Positions 39,915-49,509 of a stretch of 64,000 nt of DNA are shown in pieces. The notes under the pieces were generated by a model, which did no database searches, was not told where the DNA came from, and saw only the letters and a program-made list of their open reading frames with translations. The position numbers and the translations under genes are program-made. The stretch's first letter is position 1; each line of letters opens with the position of its first letter. Source of the stretch: Vibrio natriegens NBRC 15636 = ATCC 14048 = DSM 759 (lineage in GTDB: Bacteria; Pseudomonadota; Gammaproteobacteria; Enterobacterales; Vibrionaceae); assembly GCF_035621455.1 (NCBI RefSeq), contig NZ_CP141823.1, positions 1,736,001 through 1,800,000 on the forward strand, written 5' to 3'.

Positions 39915-42900
39915 ACATTGCTGAGTATTCCATAAAAAATAAAGTCATCAGTTGGCTGTTCATTGTTATTCTTGCCATTGGTGGTATCACCTCATTCCTT
40001 GAGCTTGGCCGGCTGGAAGATCCGGCGTTCACCATCAAAGAAGCGATGATCATCTCTACTTATCCAGGGGCAACATCGAAGGAAGTGGAAGAAGAACTCA
40101 CTTATCCGCTGGAAAAAGAGATTCGTAAACTACCGTATATCGACTTTATTACCTCGACGTCGTCGGATGGCATGTCACAAATAATGGTCAGCATGAAGAT
40201 GGACTATGGTCCAGACGAGCTGCCACAAATTTGGGACGAAATGCGCCGTAAGATTAATGATCTGCAACCAAATTTACCGCAAGGGGTGCAATCTCTTCAG
40301 ATCATTGATGACTTCGGTGACGTGTACGGTGTGATGCTGATGTTAACGGGTGACGACTATAACTATGTCGAACTCAAACGCTATGCTGACCACCTAACCC
40401 GTGAATTAGAGTTGATCGAAGGGGTCGGTAAAGTTGATATTAGTGGCGACCAACAGGAAATGTTTTTTGTCGAGATTTCGTTAGATCGCCTTGCGTCTTT
40501 AAACATTGATATGAACGTGGTCGCGAATTTGCTGAACCAGCAAAATAGTGTGGTGTCTGCAGGTGAGGTGATGGTTAATGGCGAAAGCCTTATTATCCGT
40601 CCGAGCGGTGCACTAAATACCGTAGAAGCTCTGGGAAATCTGATCATTCATGGCCGAGATACTGGCAACCTGATCCGCTTAAAGGATGTCGCGACGATTT
40701 CACGTGGCATTCAGGAAAAACCAAGCAACGTGATCTTGTTTAACGGGAAGAAAGCGATAAACATCGCTATCTCTTTTGCGTCCGGTGTCAATGTGGTCGA
40801 AGTCGGAGAACGTATTGATGCTGAGCTAAGCAACCTAGAGACCATTAAGCCGGCTGGCATTGATTTGAGCTACTTCTACAATCAGGCACAAGAGGTGGAT
40901 CAGTCCGTTAAAGCTTTCGTCATTAGTTTGGCCGAAGCGGTTGCGATCGTCATCATCGTTCTGCTGTTTACCATGGGGTTACGTAGCGGTGTCATCATCG
41001 GTGCCGTACTTCTATTGACAGTGTTTGGTACGTTTATCCTTATGAACTACTACAACATCGAGCTTCATCGAATTTCTCTCGGTGCTTTGATCATTGCGTT
41101 GGGTATGCTGGTTGATAATGCGATTGTTGTTGTTGAAGGTATTCTCGTTGGTCTAAAGAAAGGGCGTTCAAAGGTTCAGTCCGCCGTAGATATTGTAAAG
41201 CAGACTCAGTGGCCGCTGTTAGGGGCGACCGTGATCGCCATTACGGCATTCGCACCAATCGGGCTTTCGCAAGATGCGACGGGTGAGTTCATGGGCTCGT
41301 TGTTTTGGGTGCTTTGCTTCTCGTTGTTCCTGAGCTGGGTAACGGCTATTACGCTGACTCCGTTTTTAGCCAACCTTTTATTAAAAGAAGAAGATAAAGA
41401 AGTCGGTGATGAAGACCAAGACCCTTATAAAGGTTGGTTGTTTGTCGCATTCGGAGCGTTACTCAAAGTTGCTCTGCGTTTTAGGTGGTTGACCGTAGCC
41501 GCTATGGTGGCATTACTCGTTGGTGCAGTTGTGGCGTTTGGCAATGTTAAACAGCAATTCTTCCCGCCATCTAACACGCCGATGTTTTACGTGGATATGT
41601 GGATGCCTGAAGGCACTGATATTCGCGAAACAACGAAAAAAGCAGAAATAGTTGAAAGTTACATTCAAGAACAAGACGATATAGATTTTGTGTCGGTATC
41701 AATTGGTCAAGGTATGCAGCGCTTTGTGTTGACTTACCAGCCCGAGAGAAGCTACGAAGCTTATGCTCAGTTCCAGGTTAGGGCAACGGATCGCGAGAAT
41801 ATGTTCAAGCTTTTGGATACGTTGGATGCCAACTTAGCCAAGAAGTTTAACGAGCCGACATTCCAGTTTAAGTTGATGGAGTTTGGTCCATCGCCAGCGT
41901 CTAAAATTGAGGCGAGAATTACTGGCCCAGATCCACAGGTACTTAGAGATTTGGCGGTCAAAGTAGAAGACATTTTACATACCGACCCTGGTGCGAGAAA
42001 CATTCGTCATGACTGGCGTGAGCGCACTAAAGAGCTCGTTCCGGCATTTAATGAGTCGAAGGCGCGTCGATTGGGTATTTCGAAAGAAGATCTGTCAGGC
42101 ACATTACAGATGGCATTTGGTGGCCGCGCATTAGGTTATTTACGCGATGGAACACACACTCTGCCAATTCTGACCCGACTTCCGGAAGAAGAGCGTGTGG
42201 ATTTTGAATCTCTGCAAAATGTGAACATTTGGAGCCCATCGCTGCAAACTTACATCCCCGTTGACCAAATCATCGACGGCGTGAAGTTAGATTGGAATGA
42301 GCCATTGATTCAACGTCGTGACCGCAAACGTACTCTAACGGTATTGGCTGACCATGATGTGCTGAGTGAAGATACCGCAGCAAGTTTGTTTGCTCGCGTA
42401 CAACCTAAAGTGATGGCTTTACATCTGCCTGATGGCTACGAAATTACATGGGGTGGGGAATACGAGTCATCGAAAGATGCACAAGATGCCTTGTTCGGCT
42501 CACTGCCGATGGGTTATTTGCTGATGTTCATCATTACCATCTTACTGTTTAACTCGGTCAAAAAGCCGCTGGTTATTTGGTTTACGGTGCCGTTATCCAT
42601 TATTGGTGTGTCATTCGGCTTGTTGGCGACAAATATGCCTTTCAGCTTTACCGCTTTCTTGGGGTTATTAAGTTTGAGCGGGATGATACTGAAAAACGGT
42701 ATTGTATTGCTTGACCAAATTAACCTTGAATTGGCATCAGGAAAAGATCCTTATCTCGCTATTGTAGATAGTGCGATCAGCCGTGTACGCCCGGTAAGCA
42801 TGGCGGCTGTGACGACCATTTTAGGTATGATTCCCCTCGTTTTTGATGCCTTCTTTGGCTCAATGGCGATAACGATTATGGCAGGGCTTGGTTTTGCTAC

Positions 42901-42970
42901 TGTACTGACACTGATTGTAGTGCCAGTGATGTTTGCAATTCTTTTTAGGATAAACTCGACCGCTGCATAA
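39911..42970 (+). CDS. RND-family efflux transporter, inner-membrane pump
   Basis: A 1019-residue proton-driven pump with the usual twelve membrane helices and two large periplasmic loops. The N-terminus EYSIKNKVISWLFIVILAIG and RKLPYIDFITSTSSDGMSQI are typical of this RND subgroup. In helix 4 the proton-relay motif is LGMLVDNAIVVVEGI, in which the second of the usual Asp pair is Asn. The C-terminal half has SLSGMILKNGIVLLDQINLE and MAAVTTILGMIPLVFDAFFG. Substrates may include detergents, bile salts or drugs, as for relatives, but are not shown by the sequence. A terminator follows at 43005. Confidence 0.93.
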   Translation: MNIAEYSIKNKVISWLFIVILAIGGITSFLELGRLEDPAFTIKEAMIISTYPGATSKEVEEELTYPLEKEIRKLPYIDFITSTSSDGMSQIMVSMKMDYGPDELPQIWDEMRRKINDLQPNLPQGVQSLQIIDDFGDVYGVMLMLTGDDYNYVELKRYADHLTRELELIEGVGKVDISGDQQEMFFVEISLDRLASLNIDMNVVANLLNQQNSVVSAGEVMVNGESLIIRPSGALNTVEALGNLIIHGRDTGNLIRLKDVATISRGIQEKPSNVILFNGKKAINIAISFASGVNVVEVGERIDAELSNLETIKPAGIDLSYFYNQAQEVDQSVKAFVISLAEAVAIVIIVLLFTMGLRSGVIIGAVLLLTVFGTFILMNYYNIELHRISLGALIIALGMLVDNAIVVVEGILVGLKKGRSKVQSAVDIVKQTQWPLLGATVIAITAFAPIGLSQDATGEFMGSLFWVLCFSLFLSWVTAITLTPFLANLLLKEEDKEVGDEDQDPYKGWLFVAFGALLKVALRFRWLTVAAMVALLVGAVVAFGNVKQQFFPPSNTPMFYVDMWMPEGTDIRETTKKAEIVESYIQEQDDIDFVSVSIGQGMQRFVLTYQPERSYEAYAQFQVRATDRENMFKLLDTLDANLAKKFNEPTFQFKLMEFGPSPASKIEARITGPDPQVLRDLAVKVEDILHTDPGARNIRHDWRERTKELVPAFNESKARRLGISKEDLSGTLQMAFGGRALGYLRDGTHTLPILTRLPEEERVDFESLQNVNIWSPSLQTYIPVDQIIDGVKLDWNEPLIQRRDRKRTLTVLADHDVLSEDTAASLFARVQPKVMALHLPDGYEITWGGEYESSKDAQDALFGSLPMGYLLMFIITILLFNSVKKPLVIWFTVPLSIIGVSFGLLATNMPFSFTAFLGLLSLSGMILKNGIVLLDQINLELASGKDPYLAIVDSAISRVRPVSMAAVTTILGMIPLVFDAFFGSMAITIMAGLGFATVLTLIVVPVMFAILFRINSTAA

Positions 42971-42975
42971 GGCTC

Positions 42976-42994
42976 CTGACTAATATTTAGTCAG
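42976..42994. repeat. Short perfect palindrome after the RND gene
   Basis: CTGACTAA-TAT-TTAGTCAG is a perfect dyad just after the pump stop codon and before the terminator. It could be an mRNA-end hairpin; I see no other role. Confidence 0.5.
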
Positions 42995-43004
42995 ACTCCT
43001 GCCT

Positions 43005-43035
43005 AGCCCTGAGAGATTTTCTCAGGGCTTTTTTT
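43005..43035 (+). terminator. Intrinsic terminator of the RND operon
   Basis: AGCCCTGAG (43005-43013) / CTCAGGGCT (43021-43029) followed by a T run. Confidence 0.88.
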
Positions 43036-43050
43036 GTATCAGAGCCAGAT

Positions 43051-43090
43051 AAAAAAAACGCCTCTCTCAACCGGAACATGAGAGAGGCGT
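43051..43090 (-). terminator. Intrinsic terminator of the fruBKA operon
   Basis: ACGCCTCTCTCA (43058-43069) / TGAGAGAGGCGT (43079-43090), a perfect twelve-base stem. On the minus strand it leads into eight T residues. Confidence 0.9.
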
Positions 43091-43117
43091 AAGATGCCGG
43101 GGGGCTTTAAAAGAATA

Positions 43118-44851
43118 TTAAGCAGTAACTTCTTGCTTTGCTTCTGCTTTGTTTTTTAGGAATGCATATGTGAAACCTGTTACCGCAGTACCTGCAGCAA
43201 TCGCAACCAGGTACATTAGTACTGGAGTGATTGCGTTAGGGATAAGCAGTACAAACAGGCCACCGTGTGGTGCCATAAGTTTTGCACCAAACAGCATAGA
43301 AAGTGCACCTGTTAACGCACCACCGGCCATACAAGCAGGGATAACGCGCATTGGATCTTTTGCTGCGAACGGAATAGCACCTTCAGAGATGAAGCATAAG
43401 CCCAGTACAAATGATGCTTTACCCGCTTCGCGCTCACTCTCTTCAAATTTGTTCTTAGCAAGGAATGTAGCCAGACCCATACCCAGAGCCGGAACCATAC
43501 CAGCAGCCATAATTGCCGCCATTGGTGCGTAAGTTTGAGAAGCCAGTAGACCAACACCGAATGCATAAGCTGCTTTGTTTACCGGGCCACCCAAGTCGAA
43601 ACACATCATTGCGCCAAGGATAATACCTAGCAGAACTGCGCGGTCTGAGCCCATGTTGTTTAGGAATTCAGTCAAACCGTTCATGATACCTGCAACCGGA
43701 CCACCAACGATGTAGATCATTACTAAACCAGTAAACAGGGTTGCAACGAAAGGAATGATAAGAATCGGTTTTAGTGCTTCCATAGATTGTGGCAGTGATA
43801 CTTTATCAGCCAGTAGTTTCGCCGAGTAACCCGCAATGAAACCTGCTGCGATACCGCCTAAGAAACCTGAACCGATAGAACTAGCCAGCATACCGCCAAC
43901 CAAACCTGGAGCCAGGCCCGGACGGTCTGCAATTGAGAAGGCAATGAAACCTGCAAGAACCGGAATCATAAGCGCGAACGCAGAACCACCACCGATATTC
44001 ATCAGTGCAGCGGCCATAGTACCTTCTTCTTTAAAGGCTTCGATACCGAACACGAAGGATAGGGCAATGATCAAACCACCTGCAACTACCACAGGAAGCA
44101 TGTGCGATACGCCTGTCATCAGGTGTTTGTACACGCCTTTTTTCTCTTCCGTTGCAGACTCACTAGAAGAGCCAGAGTGCTGGTAAACCGTCGCCTGTTC
44201 AAAGGCTTTGTCCATCTCTTCTGCTGTTTTCTTAAGTGCTGGACCAGTCTTAGTACGGTACATTTTCTTACCGTTAAAGCGATCTAGTGGCACTTCGATA
44301 TCTGCAGCGATGATTACTAAATCCGCTTCTTCGATCTCTTGCGCGGTTAGCTGGTTTTTAGCACCGACAGAGCCACGAGTTTCCACTTTGATTTGGTGTC
44401 CACGACGTTTGCCTTCTTCATCCAGCGCTTCTGCTGCCATAAAGGTATGAGCAACACCTGTCGGACAAGCTGTGATAGCAACAATTTTCTTCACAGAGGA
44501 CGCGGTGCTTTCTGCTGGCGCTGAAACGGTTGTCGCTTGCTCCAGCACACTTGCGCTCTCTACAGCAGTTTGCAGAAATGCCTCGGCATCTTTAGCGACT
44601 GCACCTATCTCGGCTTGATAGACTTTTTTGCCTACGAAACGAGAAGTATCTACCGGCGTATTCGCGGCGATGATGATAGCTTCAGCCTGTTCAATGTCAG
44701 CGTCTGTAAGTAAATTAGGTTCGATGATGCTCGATTGACATTCAATCTTTGCATTCCATCCCAGTTTAGTCGCTGCTTGATCGAGTAGTCCTGCTGCCAG
44801 GATGCTGTTTGCAACACCACTTGGACAGGCTGTAATAATGGCAATATTCAT
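43118..44851 (-). CDS. fruA: PTS fructose-specific transporter, EIIB'BC component
   Basis: A 577-residue permease that imports fructose and phosphorylates it to fructose 1-phosphate. Two IIB-type domains come first: residues 1-95 with ITACPSGVANS (Cys9), and residues about 120-220 with the canonical AITACPTGVAHTFMAAEALD (Cys129, the likely phospho-cysteine). The IIC membrane domain covers about 235-570, with many helices and GPVNKAAYAFGVGLLASQ. It is the last gene of fruB-fruK-fruA, 19 bases after fruK, and ends at the terminator at 43051. Regulation by FruR is expected from the operators upstream of fruB. Confidence 0.96.
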   Translation of the reverse strand: MNIAIITACPSGVANSILAAGLLDQAATKLGWNAKIECQSSIIEPNLLTDADIEQAEAIIIAANTPVDTSRFVGKKVYQAEIGAVAKDAEAFLQTAVESASVLEQATTVSAPAESTASSVKKIVAITACPTGVAHTFMAAEALDEEGKRRGHQIKVETRGSVGAKNQLTAQEIEEADLVIIAADIEVPLDRFNGKKMYRTKTGPALKKTAEEMDKAFEQATVYQHSGSSSESATEEKKGVYKHLMTGVSHMLPVVVAGGLIIALSFVFGIEAFKEEGTMAAALMNIGGGSAFALMIPVLAGFIAFSIADRPGLAPGLVGGMLASSIGSGFLGGIAAGFIAGYSAKLLADKVSLPQSMEALKPILIIPFVATLFTGLVMIYIVGGPVAGIMNGLTEFLNNMGSDRAVLLGIILGAMMCFDLGGPVNKAAYAFGVGLLASQTYAPMAAIMAAGMVPALGMGLATFLAKNKFEESEREAGKASFVLGLCFISEGAIPFAAKDPMRVIPACMAGGALTGALSMLFGAKLMAPHGGLFVLLIPNAITPVLMYLVAIAAGTAVTGFTYAFLKNKAEAKQEVTA

Positions 44852-44870
44852 ACTGATAACCTTCTGTTCC

Positions 44871-45845
44871 TTAGTTATTGTCTAAGTTTGTATTAGAGTT
44901 AAGCTCGCTCACTTGAGTTTGTAGCTTAATGTTCTCCAGTTCTTCCTGACTGGTAAGTCCAACGCCCACCTGACTCACTGCTAAAGCAGAAAGTGCTGTG
45001 GCGAAGCGTAATAATTCGTTCTTTGGCATGACTTGCATGTGGCCCCAACACAGCCCGGCAACAAGTGTGTCACCTGCGCCTACGGTACTGACCACATTCA
45101 TTCTCGGTGGTTGTGCGCGTAGCCACTCACCTTGATTGAGCCACATCACACCATTCGCTCCCATAGAAACGACGATGTTTTCAATTCCTTTGTCAGCCAG
45201 CGACTGTGCCGCTTGTTGACATTGTTCTGGCGTTTCGAGGTGCTGACCAACAAAGTCACTCAGCTCTTCGTCGTTAGGCTTGATAAGCCAAGGGTGCGCA
45301 TCAATACCCGCACTCAAAGCCGCTTTACTGCTATCAAACAGAACTTTTTTTCCAAGCTGGTGCAGTTTTTCGATCCAAGCGGCGCATAGTTCAGGAGTCA
45401 CGCCACCCGGAAGGCTACCTGCGAGTACAAAGTAGTCGTGCGTCTCTGCAAGTCGGAAAAGCGTATCTTCGAAACGAGCGATGTCTTCAGCTGTAACCTG
45501 AACGCCCGGGAAGTTGATGTCGCTGACTTCGCCGTTTGATTCAACGAGTTTTACGTTGATTCGGGTAGAGCCTTCAACTTCGATAAACTCGTCTTTAACG
45601 TCAATCTCTGCAAATAGCTGGTGGAAAAGCTCTGGATTATCTTTACCTAAGAATCCGGTCACGGTTACGTCTGCGCCTAAATCACTCAGCACTTTCGCCA
45701 CGTTCACACCTTTACCAGCAGCATGGAGGTTGCTTTGTTTTACTAGGCTTACTGAGCCCACTTTTAACGCCTCAACCGAGCCTGTAAGGTCAAGCGCTGG
45801 ATTCAGCGTAATAGTGACGACTTTGTTTGTTTTTGTGCTAGTCAT
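44871..45845 (-). CDS. fruK: 1-phosphofructokinase
   Basis: A 324-residue PfkB-family kinase that turns fructose 1-phosphate into fructose 1,6-bisphosphate with ATP. ITLNPALDLTGSVEAL and LHAAGKGVNVAKVLSDLGAD form the substrate-binding N-terminus. The C-terminal signature VVSTVGAGDTLVAGLCWG holds the catalytic Asp and the anion hole. The gene lies nine bases after fruB. By consuming fructose 1-phosphate it also removes the usual inducer of FruR/Cra. Confidence 0.96.
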   Translation of the reverse strand: MTSTKTNKVVTITLNPALDLTGSVEALKVGSVSLVKQSNLHAAGKGVNVAKVLSDLGADVTVTGFLGKDNPELFHQLFAEIDVKDEFIEVEGSTRINVKLVESNGEVSDINFPGVQVTAEDIARFEDTLFRLAETHDYFVLAGSLPGGVTPELCAAWIEKLHQLGKKVLFDSSKAALSAGIDAHPWLIKPNDEELSDFVGQHLETPEQCQQAAQSLADKGIENIVVSMGANGVMWLNQGEWLRAQPPRMNVVSTVGAGDTLVAGLCWGHMQVMPKNELLRFATALSALAVSQVGVGLTSQEELENIKLQTQVSELNSNTNLDNN

Positions 45846-45854
45846 AACCGCCCC

Positions 45855-46988
45855 TTAACCTTCACCAAGGCCAGATGCGATTGCGTTACCGATTGATTCA
45901 AGTGCTTGAGCGGCATCTGGGCCTTCAGCAGAGAACTGAAGTTGGTGGCCGTGTTTCACACCCAAGGCGATAACTTTCATTAAGCTTTTCGCGTTTACTG
46001 TTTTACCGTCACCGTCTAGGTTAGACACCTGAATTTTTGACTCGAATTTTTTAGCTTCTGCAACTAGCATTGCACCTGGACGAGCGTGCAGACCATGCGA
46101 GTTTTTGATTTTGAACACTGCTGTGTTTCCGTCTCCAGAAGCAGCAGGCGCCATTTCCTCACCATTAAACAGAGCAAGAACCTGTTCAGCAGATGCGTCG
46201 AGTAATTTGCCGTGTTCTTTGTTGAACACAAGCTGAGAAAGCGTATTTAGCATAGGCTGGTGAGCGTTGTTGCAAGCGGCAAAAGCAACCAATGCTCGTA
46301 CTGGTTGACCTTCGTAGTTACAGTCGTTCGCCGTTGAAACAAAAGAAACGCCTGTACGGGTTACTTGTTTGTTACTTCCGACCAGCCATAGGCCATTACC
46401 AAGGTGAGTTGGCGCTTTAGTTACAAGGTCCGCGACAAACTCTTTGTCCGCGCAACCTGTGTTTTTAAGTAGTCCGCCAGCGACTGCGCTCATTTGAACC
46501 ATATCGCTAGCAGGGAAATTGAGCTGAATAAGTGACGCGTCGAAGTCAGCTTCTAGCTGAACATCACCATGAAGTAGGGCGATAATGTCATCTTCGCTTT
46601 TTGCTGTGCGCAGGCGTTCTTCGACACCATCAGCACCCAGTACTTTTGTAAGCTGTTTTAGGATACCAAGGTGTTCGTCTGACTTGGCCGCGATACCAAT
46701 GGCAACGAATACGGTATTACCGTCTCCCCATTCAACGCCTTCAGGGAAGTGATGCACCGCGACACCAGTGGTTTTAACCATTGAGCGAGTGTCGGTCGTT
46801 CCGTGCGGTATCGCAATGCCATTGCCTAAAAAGGTAGAGTTTTGGTTTTCGCGATTAAGCATGCCTTCTACATAACCTTGCTCAACCAAACCTTTTTCAG
46901 TCAGGCTCTGGGCAATGCTTTTGATTGCTTCAAACTTATCTGTTGCAGATTGCGATAGGGTAATGTCGTTCTTACTTAGCTTAAGCAT
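45855..46988 (-). CDS. fruB: PTS fructose-specific EIIA / HPr-like fusion (DTP)
   Basis: A 377-residue phosphocarrier. Residues 1-145 are EIIA-Fru, with the phospho-histidine His62 in GIAIPHGTTDT. A middle domain follows. Residues about 290-377 are an HPr-like domain with His301 in NSHGLHARPGAM, so the fusion replaces HPr in phosphate flow from Enzyme I to FruA. Two in-frame ATG codons exist; the one at 46988 has GGAG at a good distance, while that at 47003 has no ribosome site, so I use 46988. It is the first gene of the operon. Three FruR-type operators lie in the 377-base region before it. Confidence 0.95.
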   Translation of the reverse strand: MLKLSKNDITLSQSATDKFEAIKSIAQSLTEKGLVEQGYVEGMLNRENQNSTFLGNGIAIPHGTTDTRSMVKTTGVAVHHFPEGVEWGDGNTVFVAIGIAAKSDEHLGILKQLTKVLGADGVEERLRTAKSEDDIIALLHGDVQLEADFDASLIQLNFPASDMVQMSAVAGGLLKNTGCADKEFVADLVTKAPTHLGNGLWLVGSNKQVTRTGVSFVSTANDCNYEGQPVRALVAFAACNNAHQPMLNTLSQLVFNKEHGKLLDASAEQVLALFNGEEMAPAASGDGNTAVFKIKNSHGLHARPGAMLVAEAKKFESKIQVSNLDGDGKTVNAKSLMKVIALGVKHGHQLQFSAEGPDAAQALESIGNAIASGLGEG

Positions 46989-47365
46989 GGTGCTCTCCAG
47001 CATTAAGGTGTCAATTTAAAATTCATTTCGGTTGTGCTGCTTCACGTCGTCTTAAAGATGATGGCGTTAGCGCCCAACATTTCTTGTCTAATTTATTTGT
47101 TTTTATGTTTAGCTGAAACGATTCAGCATTGCGTTAAATTTTTTAAGAACTTCAGCAAAACCATTTAAATCAATCGTTAATTTTCGTTCTTATAATCCTA
47201 GACCATGTGGCTGACAATTGCCGTGTTTTGGTGATTTAGGTCAATTTTTAGGTTTTTGCTGAATCCTTTCAGCTTTTATACTGAATCGGTTCAGCATATA
47301 ATTCAACTTATCGTCGGATCATTGATGTATTAATATGATCACGCGCACAGAATAAGGTTAACAAT
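46989..47365. promoter_or_regulatory. Divergent fruB / fruR control region with three Cra/FruR operators
   Basis: GCTGAAACGATTCAGC (47112-47127), GCTGAATCCTTTCAGC (47259-47274) and ACTGAATCGGTTCAGC (47280-47295) match the Cra/FruR palindrome GCTGAATCGTTTCAGC. The last two are 21 bases apart, on the same DNA face. They lie between the divergent fruB operon and the LacI-type gene, so control of both is likely. Confidence 0.85.
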
Positions 47366-48346
47366 ATGACACTGGATGAAATAGCCAAACTGGCAGGCGT
47401 TTCGAAGACAACTGCGAGCTATGTAATCAACGGGAAAGCGCAGAAATACCGAATAAGCGAAAAAACGCAAAAGCGAGTCATGGCGGTTGTCGATGAACAC
47501 AACTACAAGCCAGATCATGCGGCTTCCGCTTTACGAGCGGGTAACTCACGTTCGTTTGGGCTTATCATTCCAGATTTGGAAAACACCAGTTACGCTCGTT
47601 TAGCAAAACTTATCGAACAAAACTCGCGTAAAGCGGGGTACCAAATTTTAATCGGTTGTTCTGATGATGATCCGGAAACGGAGCAAAAGGTTGCTGAAGC
47701 GTTGATCAGTCGTCGGATTGATGCGCTGTTTGTTGCGAGCGGTATGCCAAACGCCAACGAGTTTTATCTCAAATTGCAAAACTCAGGGACACCAGTGATT
47801 GCACTCGACCGTCCCATGGATGACGAGCATTTTTGCTGCATACTGAGTGAAGATTTTGATGCAGCGCTGGAGCTAACCGAATCGGTACTGTCAAACGAGA
47901 TAAACTCTGTCGGATTGATCGGTGCATTGCCTGATTTACAAATCTCTAAGGAGCGTGAATTAGGTTTCCGTTCAGCATGCCAGCAAGGAAATAAAACGGT
48001 TCAGGTCGGCTATGGCCAGCAGTTCTCTCGAGAAGAAGGTAAAAAGGTGTTAGAGAAATGGTTGGCTGATGATCACCTTCCTGATGCTATTGTCACCACG
48101 TCTTACACCTTACTTGAAGGTGTTTTAGACATGATGCTGGAACAGCCAGATTTAATGAGCAAAGTGCGTTTAGCGACGTTTGGTGATAATCGTCTACTAG
48201 ACTTTCTCTCTGTAAAAATTAACTCCTTACCTCAGCAATTCGAAGTCATTGCGGACAGTGCAATGGAACTCGCATTGAATGCTTCTGCAAAACGTTATAA
48301 GCCTGGAGTGGAGTTAATTCCCCGTAAGATAGTGAAGCGCCAGTAA
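47366..48346 (+). CDS. fruR: LacI-family regulator Cra/FruR
   Basis: A 326-residue LacI-type regulator. The helix-turn-helix (residues 1-25, TLDEIAKLAGVSKTTASYVI) includes the NGKAQKYRISEKTQKRVMAV hinge helix typical of Cra. The periplasmic-binding-protein-like core (residues about 60-326) opens RSFGLIIPDLENTSYARLAK. It is divergent from fruBKA, whose promoter carries three Cra palindromes. The family effector is fructose 1-phosphate. The ribosome site AAGGTTA is weak to moderate. Confidence 0.94.
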   Translation: MTLDEIAKLAGVSKTTASYVINGKAQKYRISEKTQKRVMAVVDEHNYKPDHAASALRAGNSRSFGLIIPDLENTSYARLAKLIEQNSRKAGYQILIGCSDDDPETEQKVAEALISRRIDALFVASGMPNANEFYLKLQNSGTPVIALDRPMDDEHFCCILSEDFDAALELTESVLSNEINSVGLIGALPDLQISKERELGFRSACQQGNKTVQVGYGQQFSREEGKKVLEKWLADDHLPDAIVTTSYTLLEGVLDMMLEQPDLMSKVRLATFGDNRLLDFLSVKINSLPQQFEVIADSAMELALNASAKRYKPGVELIPRKIVKRQ

Positions 48347-48363
48347 TAATTGATTTGCTAACA

Positions 48364-49317
48364 CTACAATTTAACCTCTACCGTCAGTGCGACAAATGCA
48401 TGGTCGCTGGCGTACTTATCCCTCTCAAAAGAGGGATTAACCAAATGCTGATCTAACACTTGATAGTCAACCACGTCGGCGACTGAGACATCAGAATGTT
48501 CATCAAACTCTTGTGATAGCAGTATGTAGTCGAGCACATTGCCTTTAGAAAAATGATAGTGGGTTGCAGGGCGATCGTTGAGCGTCGGTGACACTTGTAA
48601 ATCCCACCCATCTCTGATTTGCAATTCAGTGACGCTGTCACTATAAGTTTCAGTTAATACGCTGTTTACACCGTTGATTGTGATGGGTTGATTCATATCA
48701 CCCATTAAAACCGTCGGCATCGGTGCGTTTTTGTATTGATTCTGCATTGAATCTCGAAGCATGGCGGCTTCCCATCCCCGTTGCTGTGTTGATAACCAGC
48801 GCGCTAGGACACGGCTTGTGTCTTCAGCGTTATTTGAATCTGCAGGACGTTGCGACTTCAAATGAACAACGTAGACCGCGATATGGCCAAGTGTCGGATG
48901 CACAATCTGCGCGTAAATTGGCTTACGGCTGAATTCTGGTGAAGTATTCATCTCAAATGGGATGAGCGAGCGTCGATCAAACGTTACGGGTTGAACTTGT
49001 TCTATCGGAAAGCGAGAAGCGATCGCGACTACCGGATGGGTGTAAATGTATTCGTCTTCTACTTGAGGTGTATCGACAGTGGCAAAGTAGGGGTATCCAA
49101 TGCTCTTAAAAAATGACTTCGTATCTTCGATACTGAACACTTCTTGCAAGCCGATGATATCAGGCTCGAGTTTTTCAATTTGATTTTGCGTCCAGGCAAG
49201 CTTTCCTTGCCATTGTTCATGAGAATAAATGTTCTCAAAGTCGTAATAGGCATTAGGTGGAGCAATAAAATTAAATAGGTTCGCCGTAACAAAAGTTATC
49301 TGGCTTGGTCTGGACAA
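48364..49317 (-). CDS. Endonuclease/exonuclease/phosphatase family protein
   Basis: A 317-residue protein with the EEP (DNase I-like) fold. TFVTANLFNF carries the first Asn, PDIIGLQEVFS the metal-binding Glu, VVHLKSQR a core strand, VLMGDMNQP the catalytic Asp-x-Asn, and SDHAFVALTVEV the C-terminal Asp-His pair. Substrate could be a nucleic acid, a phospholipid or a phosphate ester; the family does not tell. There is no signal peptide, so it is probably cytoplasmic. It ends 17 bases after the convergent fruR. Confidence 0.9.
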   Translation of the reverse strand: MSRPSQITFVTANLFNFIAPPNAYYDFENIYSHEQWQGKLAWTQNQIEKLEPDIIGLQEVFSIEDTKSFFKSIGYPYFATVDTPQVEDEYIYTHPVVAIASRFPIEQVQPVTFDRRSLIPFEMNTSPEFSRKPIYAQIVHPTLGHIAVYVVHLKSQRPADSNNAEDTSRVLARWLSTQQRGWEAAMLRDSMQNQYKNAPMPTVLMGDMNQPITINGVNSVLTETYSDSVTELQIRDGWDLQVSPTLNDRPATHYHFSKGNVLDYILLSQEFDEHSDVSVADVVDYQVLDQHLVNPSFERDKYASDHAFVALTVEVKL

Positions 49318-49509
49318 AATACGTTCTCGTTTTACAAATTATCTGGACAGTATATACATAAGACTTTGTCTGTTGCAGGTTTAATCCGCGAAGTTAACAC
49401 AAACAGCACGTTAAAATTTAGTCTGTGATTCCTGCAAAATTACGCTGAGGTATCTATTTCCCGGCAATCCGTTTAAACTCCCGATCAACAAGTTAAATGA
49501 GTAAACGAC

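Noticed and set aside
47229..47248. CRP site in the fru promoter
   Set aside because: GGTGATTTAGGTCAAT matches only part of both half-sites, too weak to list.
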